Shown: positions 17,365 through 26,345 of the stretch, piece by piece
Layout: every line of letters starts with the position of its first letter
Position numbering within the stretch: position 1 is the first letter of the stretch
Assembly (NCBI GenBank): GCA_024276655.1
Contig: JAJRWU010000213.1
Span: forward strand, 1-51,597
Direction: 5' to 3'
DNA from: Planctomycetota bacterium
GTDB taxonomy: Bacteria > Planctomycetota > Planctomycetia > Pirellulales > Pirellulaceae
Length of the DNA stretch: 51,597 bases
Program-made: the position numbers and the translations under genes
The notes under the pieces: model-generated
The model's database searches: none
What the model was told of the DNA's origin: nothing
Seen by the model: the letters and a program-made list of their open reading frames with translations, nothing else

Positions 17365-19578
17365 TCACTCGGAAGCCGAAACGGCAGGATGTTCGTCGAT
17401 AGCAACGCGTTCGTCGGCAATTCGCCCATCGCCGATTTGCTCGGCGGCGTTTACCGCGCTGAGCGGCGCCGCGACAAACGTTGCTTCAACACCGCCAAGC
17501 TGCGAAGCCTCCGCCACCGATTCTATTTCCGGCACGTCTTCGAGTAGTGCGCCGTCTTGCGAATGTTCGCGTTGGGTCCACTCGGCGAGTTGGTCGACTT
17601 GTTTGCTGATGGTGGCGTCCATGTATTTCAAGACCGACGGTTGGTTGCCGATCCAATAAGGCGCCACGCCAAACAGTATGGCGAAGAACAGCAGCACGCC
17701 GCCGATCAAACCTTCGCGGGCGTTCACATCGACCAGGTTTTCTTCGTGCGGCCCCCGATACTCCGCGCCCAGATACACGCGTTGCAGGGTCCAGAGAATG
17801 TAGGCGGCCGTGAGCACCACGACGCCCGCTGAAATAATGGCCAACGTCTTGCTGAACACCCAGACCGAAAGCACCACCAACACCTCGCCGATAAAGCCGC
17901 AGAGGCCGGGCAGGCCCAAGCCAGCAAAGAAGATGCCGATCGCCAAGGCGGTGTAAATGGGCATTTTTCCGAAAATGCCGCCGAATTTATCAAGATCTCG
18001 GTGATGGACGCGGTCGTACAGAACGCCCACCATAAAGAACATGCCGGCCGAACTGACGCCATGGCCGATCATTTGGAACATGGCGCCTTGCACGCCCATG
18101 TTCCAATAATCGCTATTGAAACCGTTGGCCGAAGTGGCCGACCAAACGCCCAGCCCCAATACCACGTAACCCATGTGGCTGACCGAACTGTAGGCCACCA
18201 GCCGTTTGAAATCTTTTTGCGCCAGCGCGGCGAAGGCGCCGTACACCATACTGACGACGCCAATCCCGCAGACCCAATACATCCATTGGTAACCGCCTTC
18301 GGGGCAGATCGGGTAACAGATGCGAATGATGCCGTAACCGCCCATTTTCAGGAGCACGCCGGCCAGAATCATGCTGATCGGCGTGGGCGCCTCCACGTGT
18401 GCGTCGGGCAACCAAGTGTGCAGCGGAACCGAGGGCACCTTTACGGCAAAACCGAGGAACAACAGCAGAAACGCCCAAACCTGGAGCGACCAGCCGAACA
18501 ACAGCGGCGCGCTGAAGAGTTTCGTGCGTTGCCCAATGGCGGCCATCGCCAACATATTAAACGTATGCACTGGGCGGCCATCGGCGGCGGGCAATAGGAG
18601 CGCGTGGCCATTGACCAGCGGCGCGGGGCCTTCGCCCCGCGATCCGGCGAGCAGCAGTTCGCCCAGCGTTTCGTGCCCATTGATGACCGCCGCGACATCC
18701 GCCGCGGAAGCATCTTTTACCAATTGCAGCGTGGCGGAATGGCGGGCTGCATCGTAAGTAACGCTGTTCCCTCCATCACCAACATGCACGGCAAGCTTGA
18801 GCGGCTGGCTCTGTTCATTGGCGGCCTGATAAAACACCAACTCCGAATTGCCTTCTTCACCACGCACCGTGGTGCGACCCAAACTCGCTTCGACATCCGG
18901 GTGAATTCGTAACTCTTGCCAAACGAGGCTGGAGTTGGCGTCGTCCGCATCGAAGCGAGCCAACTCTCGCAAATCGCTGCTGAAGTAGAGCATCAACAGC
19001 GCCACGAGCATCAGCACGCTGCCGACCAGCGTGTAGAGGAAGAACTTGATCGCCGCGTATTCCCGTCGCGGACCGCCCCACACGCCAATGAGAAAATACA
19101 TCGGCAGCAGCATCACTTCCCAGAACACGTAGAAGAGGAAGAAATCGAGGGCCATGAACACGCCCAACATGCCCGTTTCCAACAACAGAAAGAGAATGCA
19201 GTACGCCTTCACGTTCTTGGTGATCGACCAACTGGCGGCCATCGCCAACATGCTGACAAACGCCGTCAGCACGACCAGCGGGAGGCTGATGCCGTCGAGC
19301 CCCATCGTGTAATAGATATTGAACGAGGGGATCCAGGGGAGGTTAAAAACTGTTTGCATTTCGGCCTGAGCGGCGTCGAAATGCGCGGGCGAATTTCCCA
19401 TCGGGTCGATCAAGCCAAACAACGCCAGCGCAAGCACCAAGGCCGTGATGCCGAGCGTGAAGTATCGAGCGGCGTCGGGATTTTCGCGAGGAAAGAGGAA
19501 GGGCAGGCAGCCCAACGCGAGCGCTCCCAGCACCGGCAGGAAAATAATCAGGCTCAACAAGGCCGTGTATGTGTCCAT
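17365..19578 (-). CDS. nuoM: NADH-quinone oxidoreductase subunit M
   Basis: 737 aa against about 500 in most bacteria. Conserved proton-channel residues are present: Glu154 in FYVFWEVMLLPMY and Lys380 in FAVKVPSVPLHTWLPDAH, followed by VAYSSVSHMGYV. The extra length comes from a hydrophilic insert of about 150 residues (about 201-355) between a transmembrane helix and the Lys380 helix, and a charged C-terminal tail of about 75 residues with no membrane segment. The insert contains beta-rich, Gly/Ala-rich sequence that I do not recognise. The start is the ATG at 19578; the gene follows nuoL after 104 bp. Confidence 0.93.
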   Translation of the reverse strand: MDTYTALLSLIIFLPVLGALALGCLPFLFPRENPDAARYFTLGITALVLALALFGLIDPMGNSPAHFDAAQAEMQTVFNLPWIPSFNIYYTMGLDGISLPLVVLTAFVSMLAMAASWSITKNVKAYCILFLLLETGMLGVFMALDFFLFYVFWEVMLLPMYFLIGVWGGPRREYAAIKFFLYTLVGSVLMLVALLMLYFSSDLRELARFDADDANSSLVWQELRIHPDVEASLGRTTVRGEEGNSELVFYQAANEQSQPLKLAVHVGDGGNSVTYDAARHSATLQLVKDASAADVAAVINGHETLGELLLAGSRGEGPAPLVNGHALLLPAADGRPVHTFNMLAMAAIGQRTKLFSAPLLFGWSLQVWAFLLLFLGFAVKVPSVPLHTWLPDAHVEAPTPISMILAGVLLKMGGYGIIRICYPICPEGGYQWMYWVCGIGVVSMVYGAFAALAQKDFKRLVAYSSVSHMGYVVLGLGVWSATSANGFNSDYWNMGVQGAMFQMIGHGVSSAGMFFMVGVLYDRVHHRDLDKFGGIFGKMPIYTALAIGIFFAGLGLPGLCGFIGEVLVVLSVWVFSKTLAIISAGVVVLTAAYILWTLQRVYLGAEYRGPHEENLVDVNAREGLIGGVLLFFAILFGVAPYWIGNQPSVLKYMDATISKQVDQLAEWTQREHSQDGALLEDVPEIESVAEASQLGGVEATFVAAPLSAVNAAEQIGDGRIADERVAIDEHPAVSASE

Positions 19579-19682
19579 GACCGCTATTTCTCAGGCAAAC
19601 GAATTTGTACTTCGGAGAACCGAGTCCGACTTAAAATCTATTTTTTCCGCAGCGCCGTTTATTTTGACGCACTCTCTAACTC

Positions 19683-22250
19683 TCAGCCGGCGATCGCGCC
19701 GCCGCCGAAGAAACTCATCAGCATGTAAATCACCGCGGCGCCGATCATGATGAACAGCACGTACTCACGTAAATTGCCGCGTTGCACGTTTCTGAGCCAC
19801 AAGCCGCTGGCGTACACCCGATTGGCAAAGCCGTTGACGGCGCCATCGACAATTTTTTGATCGGCCACAAGTTCAAACCATTTGGCAAACGTTTTCACGA
19901 CCGACGCCGTTCCGTCGATCAGGCGGTCGAAAATTGTTTTGTCGATGGCCGAAGCCAGCGACGCGACAAAATGCACGGGCCGTTCAAAAAGGAAGTTATA
20001 GAGTTCGTCAAACCACCATTTGTGCAACAAAAACCGATACACCCAGGCAAACTGGTTGCGCACATCTTCGGGGTTGAGTTTACGCCAGCAATAAAACACG
20101 GTGGCTAGCAACAGGCCGCCCATCGCGGTGGCGAAGGCCACCATCGTGGCTTGCACCACAATGCCTGAAGCATGGCTCTTGTGCTCCGCCGGCCACGTCA
20201 TCGCGATGAGTTGCCCTGGCGCATCGGCCAAGGTTTCCAGCGGACGGGCCTGCTCCAGCAGATTGGTCAAATTCACATTCGCCAGCGAAGGCGAATCGCT
20301 GCCGGGAAACGGCAAATGCCAAGCCACGCCCGCAGCGAACACCGCCAACACAACCAACGGCACGTACATCACCTTCGGCGATTCATGCGCGTGATCGTAA
20401 CGTTCCTGGTTGCGAGGCTCTCCGGCGAAGGTTAAATACCACAGGCGGAACATGTAGAATGCCGTGATTGCAGCGCCGCCGGCGGCCGCCAAAAAGAACA
20501 CCTGCGTCCAGCCCGGATTGCCGGGCGTTTGCATGAGCGAAAGCGATTGCTCCAAGATGGCGTCCTTGGAGTAATAGCCGCTGAAGCCGATCAAAAAGGG
20601 AACGCCGGCGCCGATAATAGCCAAACAGCCGACCAGCATCGTGTAGGCGGTGTAGGGCATCTTTTTTCGCAGCCCGCCCATTTCCGTCATTTCATTGGTA
20701 TGCACGGCGTGAATCACGGAGCCGGAACACATGAAGAGCAGGCTCTTGAAAAAAGCGTGCGTGATCAGGTGCATCATGCCGGCCAACCAACCGCCAACGC
20801 CCAAGGCCAGCATCATATAGCCCAGTTGGCTGATGGTGGAATACGCCAGCACGCGTTTGATATCGGTGGCCGTGATCGCGATCGTGGCCGCCATGAAGAG
20901 CGTGAACACGCCCGTGCAGGCAATTACCAACAGCACTTCCGGTACGAAGAACGGATAAAACCGCCCCACCAAATAGACGCCCGCGGCCACCATCGTGGCG
21001 GAGTGGACCAGCGCCGAAACGGGCGTGGGGCCTTCCATCGCATCGGGCAGCCAAGTGTGCAGCGGGAATTGCGCGCTCTTGCCCACGCAGCCGCAGAAAA
21101 TGCCCACGCCGCCCACGATCATCAGCCAATAACCGCGCGGCGCGCCTTTTTCATCTTTTTCAGCGCGCCATTGGGGAACTTGTTCGTCGATCAGTTGACT
21201 CAATTCCGCCCGGCTTGCATCCGGCCCGGCCACGGCCACCAAGGCCGCTGTTTCGTCGGGCGAAGCGGCTTTAATGATGCCGTCAGGCGTGTGATGCGCC
21301 ACGGCGGTGCGAACCTGCGTGAAAATGCCCGGTTGTTCGAGTTGCTCACCATGTTCGTCGACTAAGGCGACGCCGTTGTCGTCAAACAAAGGAACATCGC
21401 CGAAGGAGAACGTGCCGAGTCCGGTCCAGATGACCATCAAGCCGATGATCATGCCGAAATCGCCCACGCGGTTGACAATAAAAGCCTTGTTGGCCGCCGT
21501 CGAGGCGCTCTGCCGTTCGATGTAAAAGCCGATCAGGAAGTACGAGCAAATTCCCACCAACTCCCAAAACACAAACACCATCACGATATTGCCGGCGTAC
21601 ACCAAGCCCAGCATACTGAAACAAAACAGCGACAGGTACTGAAAGAATCGGTGGTAGCGGCCGGGCCGATGCACATGCGAGCCATCGTCGAGCGTGGCTT
21701 CGTGGTCGACGTAATCGTCGACCAACTCATCGTGCATATAACCTTGAGCGTAAGAATGGATGCAAGTCGCGATCAAGGTCACCATGCAAAACATGCAGAT
21801 GGTGAGTGCATCAATGTAATAGCTGATCGTGAGCCGCAAGTCGCCGAATTTACCGAGCAGATAAATTTCGCCCGTGTAATGCGGCGTGGCGGCGTGGCTG
21901 GCCGAGTCGCCATCGCCATGAGTTTCAGCATGAGCGGCTTCCGCATGGCCAGCTTCATCGTGTGCCGTTTCAGCATGACCATGAGATTCTTCGCCGTGTT
22001 CACCGGTTTGATGTTCGCCGGTTTCATGCTCTCCATGATGCGCCACGGGAACCGGCGGATGCGTGGTGATCCAAACGCCGAAGGCGCTAAACGACAACAC
22101 CGCCGAGAAAAGAATGGCTGCTGTCGCACAGACTCCCCCCGCAACGCCCCGCTTGCCCATGCGCGTGCCGAAGAGCAAGATTGCGAAGAAGGAGACCAGC
22201 GGCGTAAGCACCGCCAAGCCCAACAGGCGAGGTAAAAGGTAATCTGCCAT
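19683..22250 (-). CDS. nuoL: NADH-quinone oxidoreductase subunit L
   Basis: 855 aa against about 610 in E. coli. Core motifs: FVFWELVGICSYFLIGF (Glu230), NRVGDFG, Lys391 in KSAQFPLHTWLPDAMEGPTPVSA-type block, and AYSTISQLGYM; the long lateral-helix region and last membrane anchor are present. Two inserts stand out: a His/Glu/Ala-rich stretch at about 64-124 with 14 histidines, and a polar stretch at about 286-372. By analogy with E. coli topology the first lies in the loop between helices 2 and 3 on the outer face. Its ATG overlaps the nuoK stop (TAATG). Confidence 0.94.
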   Translation of the reverse strand: MADYLLPRLLGLAVLTPLVSFFAILLFGTRMGKRGVAGGVCATAAILFSAVLSFSAFGVWITTHPPVPVAHHGEHETGEHQTGEHGEESHGHAETAHDEAGHAEAAHAETHGDGDSASHAATPHYTGEIYLLGKFGDLRLTISYYIDALTICMFCMVTLIATCIHSYAQGYMHDELVDDYVDHEATLDDGSHVHRPGRYHRFFQYLSLFCFSMLGLVYAGNIVMVFVFWELVGICSYFLIGFYIERQSASTAANKAFIVNRVGDFGMIIGLMVIWTGLGTFSFGDVPLFDDNGVALVDEHGEQLEQPGIFTQVRTAVAHHTPDGIIKAASPDETAALVAVAGPDASRAELSQLIDEQVPQWRAEKDEKGAPRGYWLMIVGGVGIFCGCVGKSAQFPLHTWLPDAMEGPTPVSALVHSATMVAAGVYLVGRFYPFFVPEVLLVIACTGVFTLFMAATIAITATDIKRVLAYSTISQLGYMMLALGVGGWLAGMMHLITHAFFKSLLFMCSGSVIHAVHTNEMTEMGGLRKKMPYTAYTMLVGCLAIIGAGVPFLIGFSGYYSKDAILEQSLSLMQTPGNPGWTQVFFLAAAGGAAITAFYMFRLWYLTFAGEPRNQERYDHAHESPKVMYVPLVVLAVFAAGVAWHLPFPGSDSPSLANVNLTNLLEQARPLETLADAPGQLIAMTWPAEHKSHASGIVVQATMVAFATAMGGLLLATVFYCWRKLNPEDVRNQFAWVYRFLLHKWWFDELYNFLFERPVHFVASLASAIDKTIFDRLIDGTASVVKTFAKWFELVADQKIVDGAVNGFANRVYASGLWLRNVQRGNLREYVLFIMIGAAVIYMLMSFFGGGAIAG

Positions 22251-22585
22251 TAGCCTTTCAGGTCGTCCGCCCGATCGACGTCGATGGTGGAGTGATTATT
22301 GTAAAAGTTCAACGCAATCGCCAACGCCACGGCCGCTTCGGCCGCCGCCAGCACAATCACGAACAGGGCGATCAACTGGCCGTCGAGCCCCAACGTTTCG
22401 GCCCGCAAATACTTGCTGCCGAAAGCGATGAAGTTGATGTTCGCGCCGTTGAGCACCAATTCAATCCCCATCAAAACGCCCAAGGCGTTTCGCTTCGTGC
22501 CCATGCACACCAAGCCGACGACGAACAAGACCGCGCCGACAACCATGTAATGGGAAACAGTGATAGGATCCGTAAGCAAATTCAT
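22250..22585 (-). CDS. nuoK: NADH-quinone oxidoreductase subunit K
   Basis: 111 aa with three membrane helices. The conserved GIELVLNGANINFIAF block holds the membrane glutamate used in proton transfer, and a second glutamate lies in VLAAAEAAVALAIAL. The length is slightly above the usual 100 because of an N-terminal extension and a polar C-terminus (DVDRADDLKG). It shares a TAATG overlap with nuoL and lies 41 bp after nuoJ, so it is translationally coupled within the nuo operon. Confidence 0.95.
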   Translation of the reverse strand: MNLLTDPITVSHYMVVGAVLFVVGLVCMGTKRNALGVLMGIELVLNGANINFIAFGSKYLRAETLGLDGQLIALFVIVLAAAEAAVALAIALNFYNNHSTIDVDRADDLKG

Positions 22586-22626
22586 CGAACCGCCAAGCGG
22601 TGAGTGAAAAAACTGAACAAAAACAT

Positions 22627-23232
22627 CTAACTCTCCGGCTGATCCACCCGGCGTTTCGCGCGAGCCAAATAAGCCGCTCCGATCAAAACCACCAGCAAGT
22701 GAACCGAAACAATTTCAAACGGCAACAAGTAGCCCGACATGCCGGCGCGCTGCGTTGCATTATCGGCTTCGGGCCGATCAAGGCGGACGCCCACAAACGC
22801 CGCCCCGATTTGCGTCGTCGTTTTCGATTCCGCAATCGCGAGCTGGTCTTGCCCTGGGTTGGGCGTATTCCAATCAGGAACCTGAAAGGCGTTCACCACC
22901 AAAATAAAGAAAAACAGCCCGCCAGCCGCCGCCGCCAAAACCCATTGGCCGCCGGGCGTTTGCATATTGATAAAACGTTCGCGCGCCGTGAGCATGACGC
23001 CAAAAATCAGCAGCACCATCGTACCGCCGACATAAATCATGAGCTGCATCGCACCGACGAATTCAGCCCCCGCCAAAAAAAACAGCCCGGCCGTCGCACT
23101 CAACGACATCACCAGATAAAACGCCATCCTCACGATATTCGAACTCACCAACACGCCCACGGCGAATCCGCAAGCAAGCAGGGCGAAAAACAGAAAGAAG
23201 AAGGAGTGCCAATTGATGGCCGCCAGCAACAT
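22627..23232 (-). CDS. nuoJ: NADH-quinone oxidoreductase subunit J
   Basis: 201 aa with five predicted membrane helices. The NuoJ signature is clear: VRMAFYLVMSLSATAGLFFLAGAEFVGAMQLMIYVGG, then MVLLIFGVML. A polar loop of about 50 residues (DWNTPNPGQ to ADNATQ) precedes the last helix. The ATG at 23232 overlaps the nuoH stop as TGATG; a GTG one codon upstream is possible. nuoI, which usually sits between nuoH and nuoJ, is missing, and the overlap leaves no room for it. Confidence 0.94.
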   Translation of the reverse strand: MLLAAINWHSFFFLFFALLACGFAVGVLVSSNIVRMAFYLVMSLSATAGLFFLAGAEFVGAMQLMIYVGGTMVLLIFGVMLTARERFINMQTPGGQWVLAAAAGGLFFFILVVNAFQVPDWNTPNPGQDQLAIAESKTTTQIGAAFVGVRLDRPEADNATQRAGMSGYLLPFEIVSVHLLVVLIGAAYLARAKRRVDQPES

Positions 23233-24572
23233 CACAGCGAGCCTCCTTCGGTTTGCGGCGACGCCGCCAATTGTTTTTTAGATACGACGGGCGGCAAATT
23301 CCTGGCGTGTTCGCTCTGGGCGTGCTCTTTTTCGACAGGCCCTTTCTCAATAACAGGGGCCGGCGCCTCCGACAAAACCCAACTTTCACGAACTTCGCCC
23401 GGCCGAACCGCCGGCGCCAAATCGTTAATGGAGGGGAAATGCACCGCCTTCAAAATAACCGCCCCCAAAAACAGGCCGGCAGCCAGGGGCGTGCAGTATT
23501 TCAGGCAGGTCGTGATCACTTGATCGATACGCAGACGCGGCAAGGTCCAACGCACCCACATCATGACCGTCACGCCGACCACGGCTTTCAGAATAAAATT
23601 GAAGCAACCGGCCGCATTGGCCAGTTGCATCGGCCACCAGCCGAATTCGCCGCCGGAAACACCCGATCCGTAAAAAATGGGGAACGGCCCATGCCAACCG
23701 CCAAAGAACAAAATGGCCGCCAACCCGCTGACCGCGAACATCGAACCGTATTCCGCCATAAAGAAGAAACTCCAACGCAAGCCGGAGTATTCCGTATGGA
23801 AACCGGCCACCAGTTCGCTTTCGGCTTCCGCTAAATCGAACGGCGCCCGGTTCACGCTGGCGATGGCGCAGGTGAAATAAATCCAAAAAATGCAAAATGT
23901 GAAGGGGTCGTGGAAAATATACCAGTTGGTAAACAAACCGGCTTGCGCGTTGCCAATGGTCAGCAGGTTCATCGACCCACAGAGCACCACCGGCACCACC
24001 ACGCACATGCCCATGGGCACTTCGTAGCTCACCACCTGAGCAGCTTCGCGAATGGCGCCGAACAAGGCCCACTTCGAACCCGAAGCGTAGCCGGCCAGAA
24101 TTGGCGAAAACACTTCCAAGCCCATCACGGCCAAAATGAAGAACAGCGAGACATTCACCTCCCAGCCAACCCAGCCGTTGGAAAACGGCAACGCCAGCAA
24201 AGCCATGAAACTCGCGGCAAAACCCAAATACGGCGCCAAGCGAAACAGAAATGCGTCGGCGTCTTGAGGAATGAGGTCTTCCTTGGCGATCAGCTTGAGG
24301 CCATCGGCCAATGTTTGCAGCCAGCCAAATCGGCCGCCGACCCGCGTGGGACCAAGGCGATCTTGGATGCGCCCCGAAATCTTGCGCTCCATCCAAATGA
24401 AGAGCAAAGCCCCCACCGCCACGACATTCAGCAACAACGCACATTGAATGAGCGCGGCCAGCACATAGCCCGACCAACAACTTTCGGGGAAGAGCGCCTG
24501 GGGATTTTCAACGAACCAAGCGGCCAGCCAATGATAGCCCGCCTCCAGGAGTTGATTGATGGCCTTACCCAC
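23232..24572 (-). CDS. nuoH: NADH-quinone oxidoreductase subunit H
   Basis: 446 aa. It forms the quinone-chamber membrane subunit. Landmarks: WMERKISGRIQDRLGPTRVG near residue 60, GLKLIAKED, YEVPMGM, NRAPFDLAEAESELVAGFHTEYSG and the C-terminal WVRWTLPRLRIDQ. The last 70 or so residues are a charged, non-membrane tail (PAVRPGEV to TEGGSL), which is longer than in E. coli NuoH (325 aa). The start is a GTG at 24572. It is the first gene of the local nuoHJKLMN run. Confidence 0.94.
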   Translation of the reverse strand: MGKAINQLLEAGYHWLAAWFVENPQALFPESCWSGYVLAALIQCALLLNVVAVGALLFIWMERKISGRIQDRLGPTRVGGRFGWLQTLADGLKLIAKEDLIPQDADAFLFRLAPYLGFAASFMALLALPFSNGWVGWEVNVSLFFILAVMGLEVFSPILAGYASGSKWALFGAIREAAQVVSYEVPMGMCVVVPVVLCGSMNLLTIGNAQAGLFTNWYIFHDPFTFCIFWIYFTCAIASVNRAPFDLAEAESELVAGFHTEYSGLRWSFFFMAEYGSMFAVSGLAAILFFGGWHGPFPIFYGSGVSGGEFGWWPMQLANAAGCFNFILKAVVGVTVMMWVRWTLPRLRIDQVITTCLKYCTPLAAGLFLGAVILKAVHFPSINDLAPAVRPGEVRESWVLSEAPAPVIEKGPVEKEHAQSEHARNLPPVVSKKQLAASPQTEGGSL

Positions 24573-24910
24573 GATGAATGAACCTTATTTCGGTCACGGC
24601 CGATTTGCCAAGACGATTTTCTCCCGGCCAACGATTCTCCCAGCAATGGGAGCACCACAGATTCCCTACGGCCGGTGCGGAGTTTCCCTGCATCGTATTC
24701 CGGCGGTCCTGCTCACTTTCGCCGAAACGAGTTTGTGAAATATGGCACAAGCTATCGGACGTGTTCAAGCCCCCACCCCGACAATTTTTGCCAAATCACC
24801 GGCGAAGCATCGGCTGACGCGGTAAATCCATGGTAAATTCGGCCTGAATCGTGAACTGCAATTGGCGCCGTCGCCGAGTGGAAATCCGAATTTATTGGTG
24901 AGTTGCCTCC
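24573..24910. other. Divergent promoter region between nuoH and the YIP1 gene
   Basis: 338 bp with no supported gene. It must contain promoters for the nuo run (minus) and the YIP1 gene (plus). A small CTCCC/GGGAG hairpin lies at 24637-24652, within the likely nuoH leader. I see no riboswitch or clear sigma-70 boxes. Confidence 0.5.
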
Positions 24911-25642
24911 ATGCCGAATGAAGATCCCTCAGCCGACCCCAATCCTTACGCTTCGCCCTTGGCGGCGCCACGGGAACATGCCGCGTCCGAACCGTTGCCT
25001 GCCGAAGGCGAAGGCCTGCCGTGGGAGCGCGACGGCTTTCGCTGGTCAACCTACTGGAAAACCGTGAAGCTCATTCTGTTCTCGCCCACAGAATGTTTTC
25101 AAACGATGTTTCGAGAGGGCCGTTTGGGAGCGGCGGTGTTTTTTCTGGTGCTCAGCAGTTTGGTTGGCAATCTATTTCTGGCGACGATACAAACGGGGCT
25201 GCAAATGACGGCCTTCGGTTCGATGAACGCGATGTCCGAAAATGACAACGGCGCGGTTGTCGCGACGGCGGTTGTCGTGGCGGTTGGCAACTATTTTGTC
25301 GCGATCTGCTCGTCGTTGGTCTGTTTTCCCCTCGGCGTCTTGTTCCTGGCGGGTATCTTTCATGTGGCCTTGGTGCTCATGGGCGGCGCCCACGCCCGGT
25401 TCGAGACCACCTTGCGCGTTTGTATTTACGGCGTGGGCGGAACGCAACTCGTGGTGCTGGTTCCGGTTATCTGTTTGACCCAGCCGATTTGGCTCATTGC
25501 CGTGCTTATTATTGGCTTGACGGCGGCGCACCGAACCTCCGGCGGTAAAGCCGCCGCGGCCGTGATGCTCCCCTTTGGGCTCTGCTGCTTGGGATATATC
25601 GGCCTATGCACGTTGGTTTGGTTCATTGCGATTTCCAACTGA
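24911..25642 (+). CDS. YIP1-family-like membrane protein
   Basis: 243 aa. A Pro/Ala/Glu-rich soluble N-terminus (1-45, NPYASPLAAP) is followed by WSTYWKTVKLILFSPTECFQTMFREG, a pattern common before the first helix of Yip1-type proteins. Five hydrophobic segments follow (about 75-97, 112-132, 138-160, 172-195 and 215-240). The NPY.SP N-terminus recurs in planctomycete membrane proteins. The molecular function is unknown. It is divergent from nuoH and appears monocistronic. Confidence 0.75.
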   Translation: MPNEDPSADPNPYASPLAAPREHAASEPLPAEGEGLPWERDGFRWSTYWKTVKLILFSPTECFQTMFREGRLGAAVFFLVLSSLVGNLFLATIQTGLQMTAFGSMNAMSENDNGAVVATAVVVAVGNYFVAICSSLVCFPLGVLFLAGIFHVALVLMGGAHARFETTLRVCIYGVGGTQLVVLVPVICLTQPIWLIAVLIIGLTAAHRTSGGKAAAAVMLPFGLCCLGYIGLCTLVWFIAISN

Positions 25643-26345
25643 GGGTTTTCGACGCGCCAGGGACGCTCGTCGTCAGGTGGAGCAGTTGGTGAATTCTCAT
25701 CCGCCACTGGCTACAGTATTCCTGGGGCGATGCCCTGTTGTCTATACATTTTGCTCCGGGCCCAAGGTCATCCACGCGGCGGCGTTGGTCTGGAAATCTA
25801 TCCCGGTAGGGATAAAAGCCATTAGCCGGTGGTCGAGCGCAGCGAACACCACTGGAGGATCGAAACGCGGAAACGCCGCATCCTGGAAGGATGCCAGCGG
25901 CGCTCTGGCAATGGGACGCCGCCGATAGCCGCCGTTCCAACCGCTGCATCCTGGCATCCCGCCGGGATGCGGGAGTTATTGTGCGGTCGATACCGGCGGT
26001 GGCGCTGCGCTGACCGCCGGCTAATCGCTGCCAAGCCTCCGGCTTGTAACGAACTCTTGCCTGCAACGAACGCCTTCTTGCTTCAAACGGCGGCGCGAAT
26101 CTTGCGTCCCTGGTGATAAAAATCTGGCGGGTTGTCCAATGACTTATGTATAAACAACAGGGCGATGACCCAGGCTACGGTGAAAAAAAGGCCTTCGGCC
26201 AATAGTTACGGAACAGAACATCGCCGTGGCGACGCCGCGCGGCATCCTTTACCGATAGCCGCGCGCCCGTTATTCTGAAGGCCCGCCCTTCCGGGTGGTT
26301 CTCTTGTCTCTGAAACGACTTCCGATCTTTCCGCAGCGAGCCATT
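25643..26345. other. Intergenic region dominated by a palindromic repeat
   Basis: 703 bp between the YIP1 gene and the thiolase gene. The centre (25821-26025) is a large inverted-repeat element; flanking DNA has short unsupported frames only. Repeats of CATCC/GGATG type occur inside the element. The thiolase promoter should lie after about 26100. Confidence 0.6.
25821..26025. repeat. 205-bp dispersed palindromic repeat
   Basis: Outer arms are ATTAGCCGGTGGTCGAGCGC (25821 onward) and its imperfect complement GCGCTGACCGCCGGCTAAT (26007-26025). Internal smaller palindromes include GGCATCCCGCCGGGATGC at about 25951-25970. Parts of this repeat recur at 8231-8285. Non-coding; probably a non-autonomous element. 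Confidence 0.7.
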
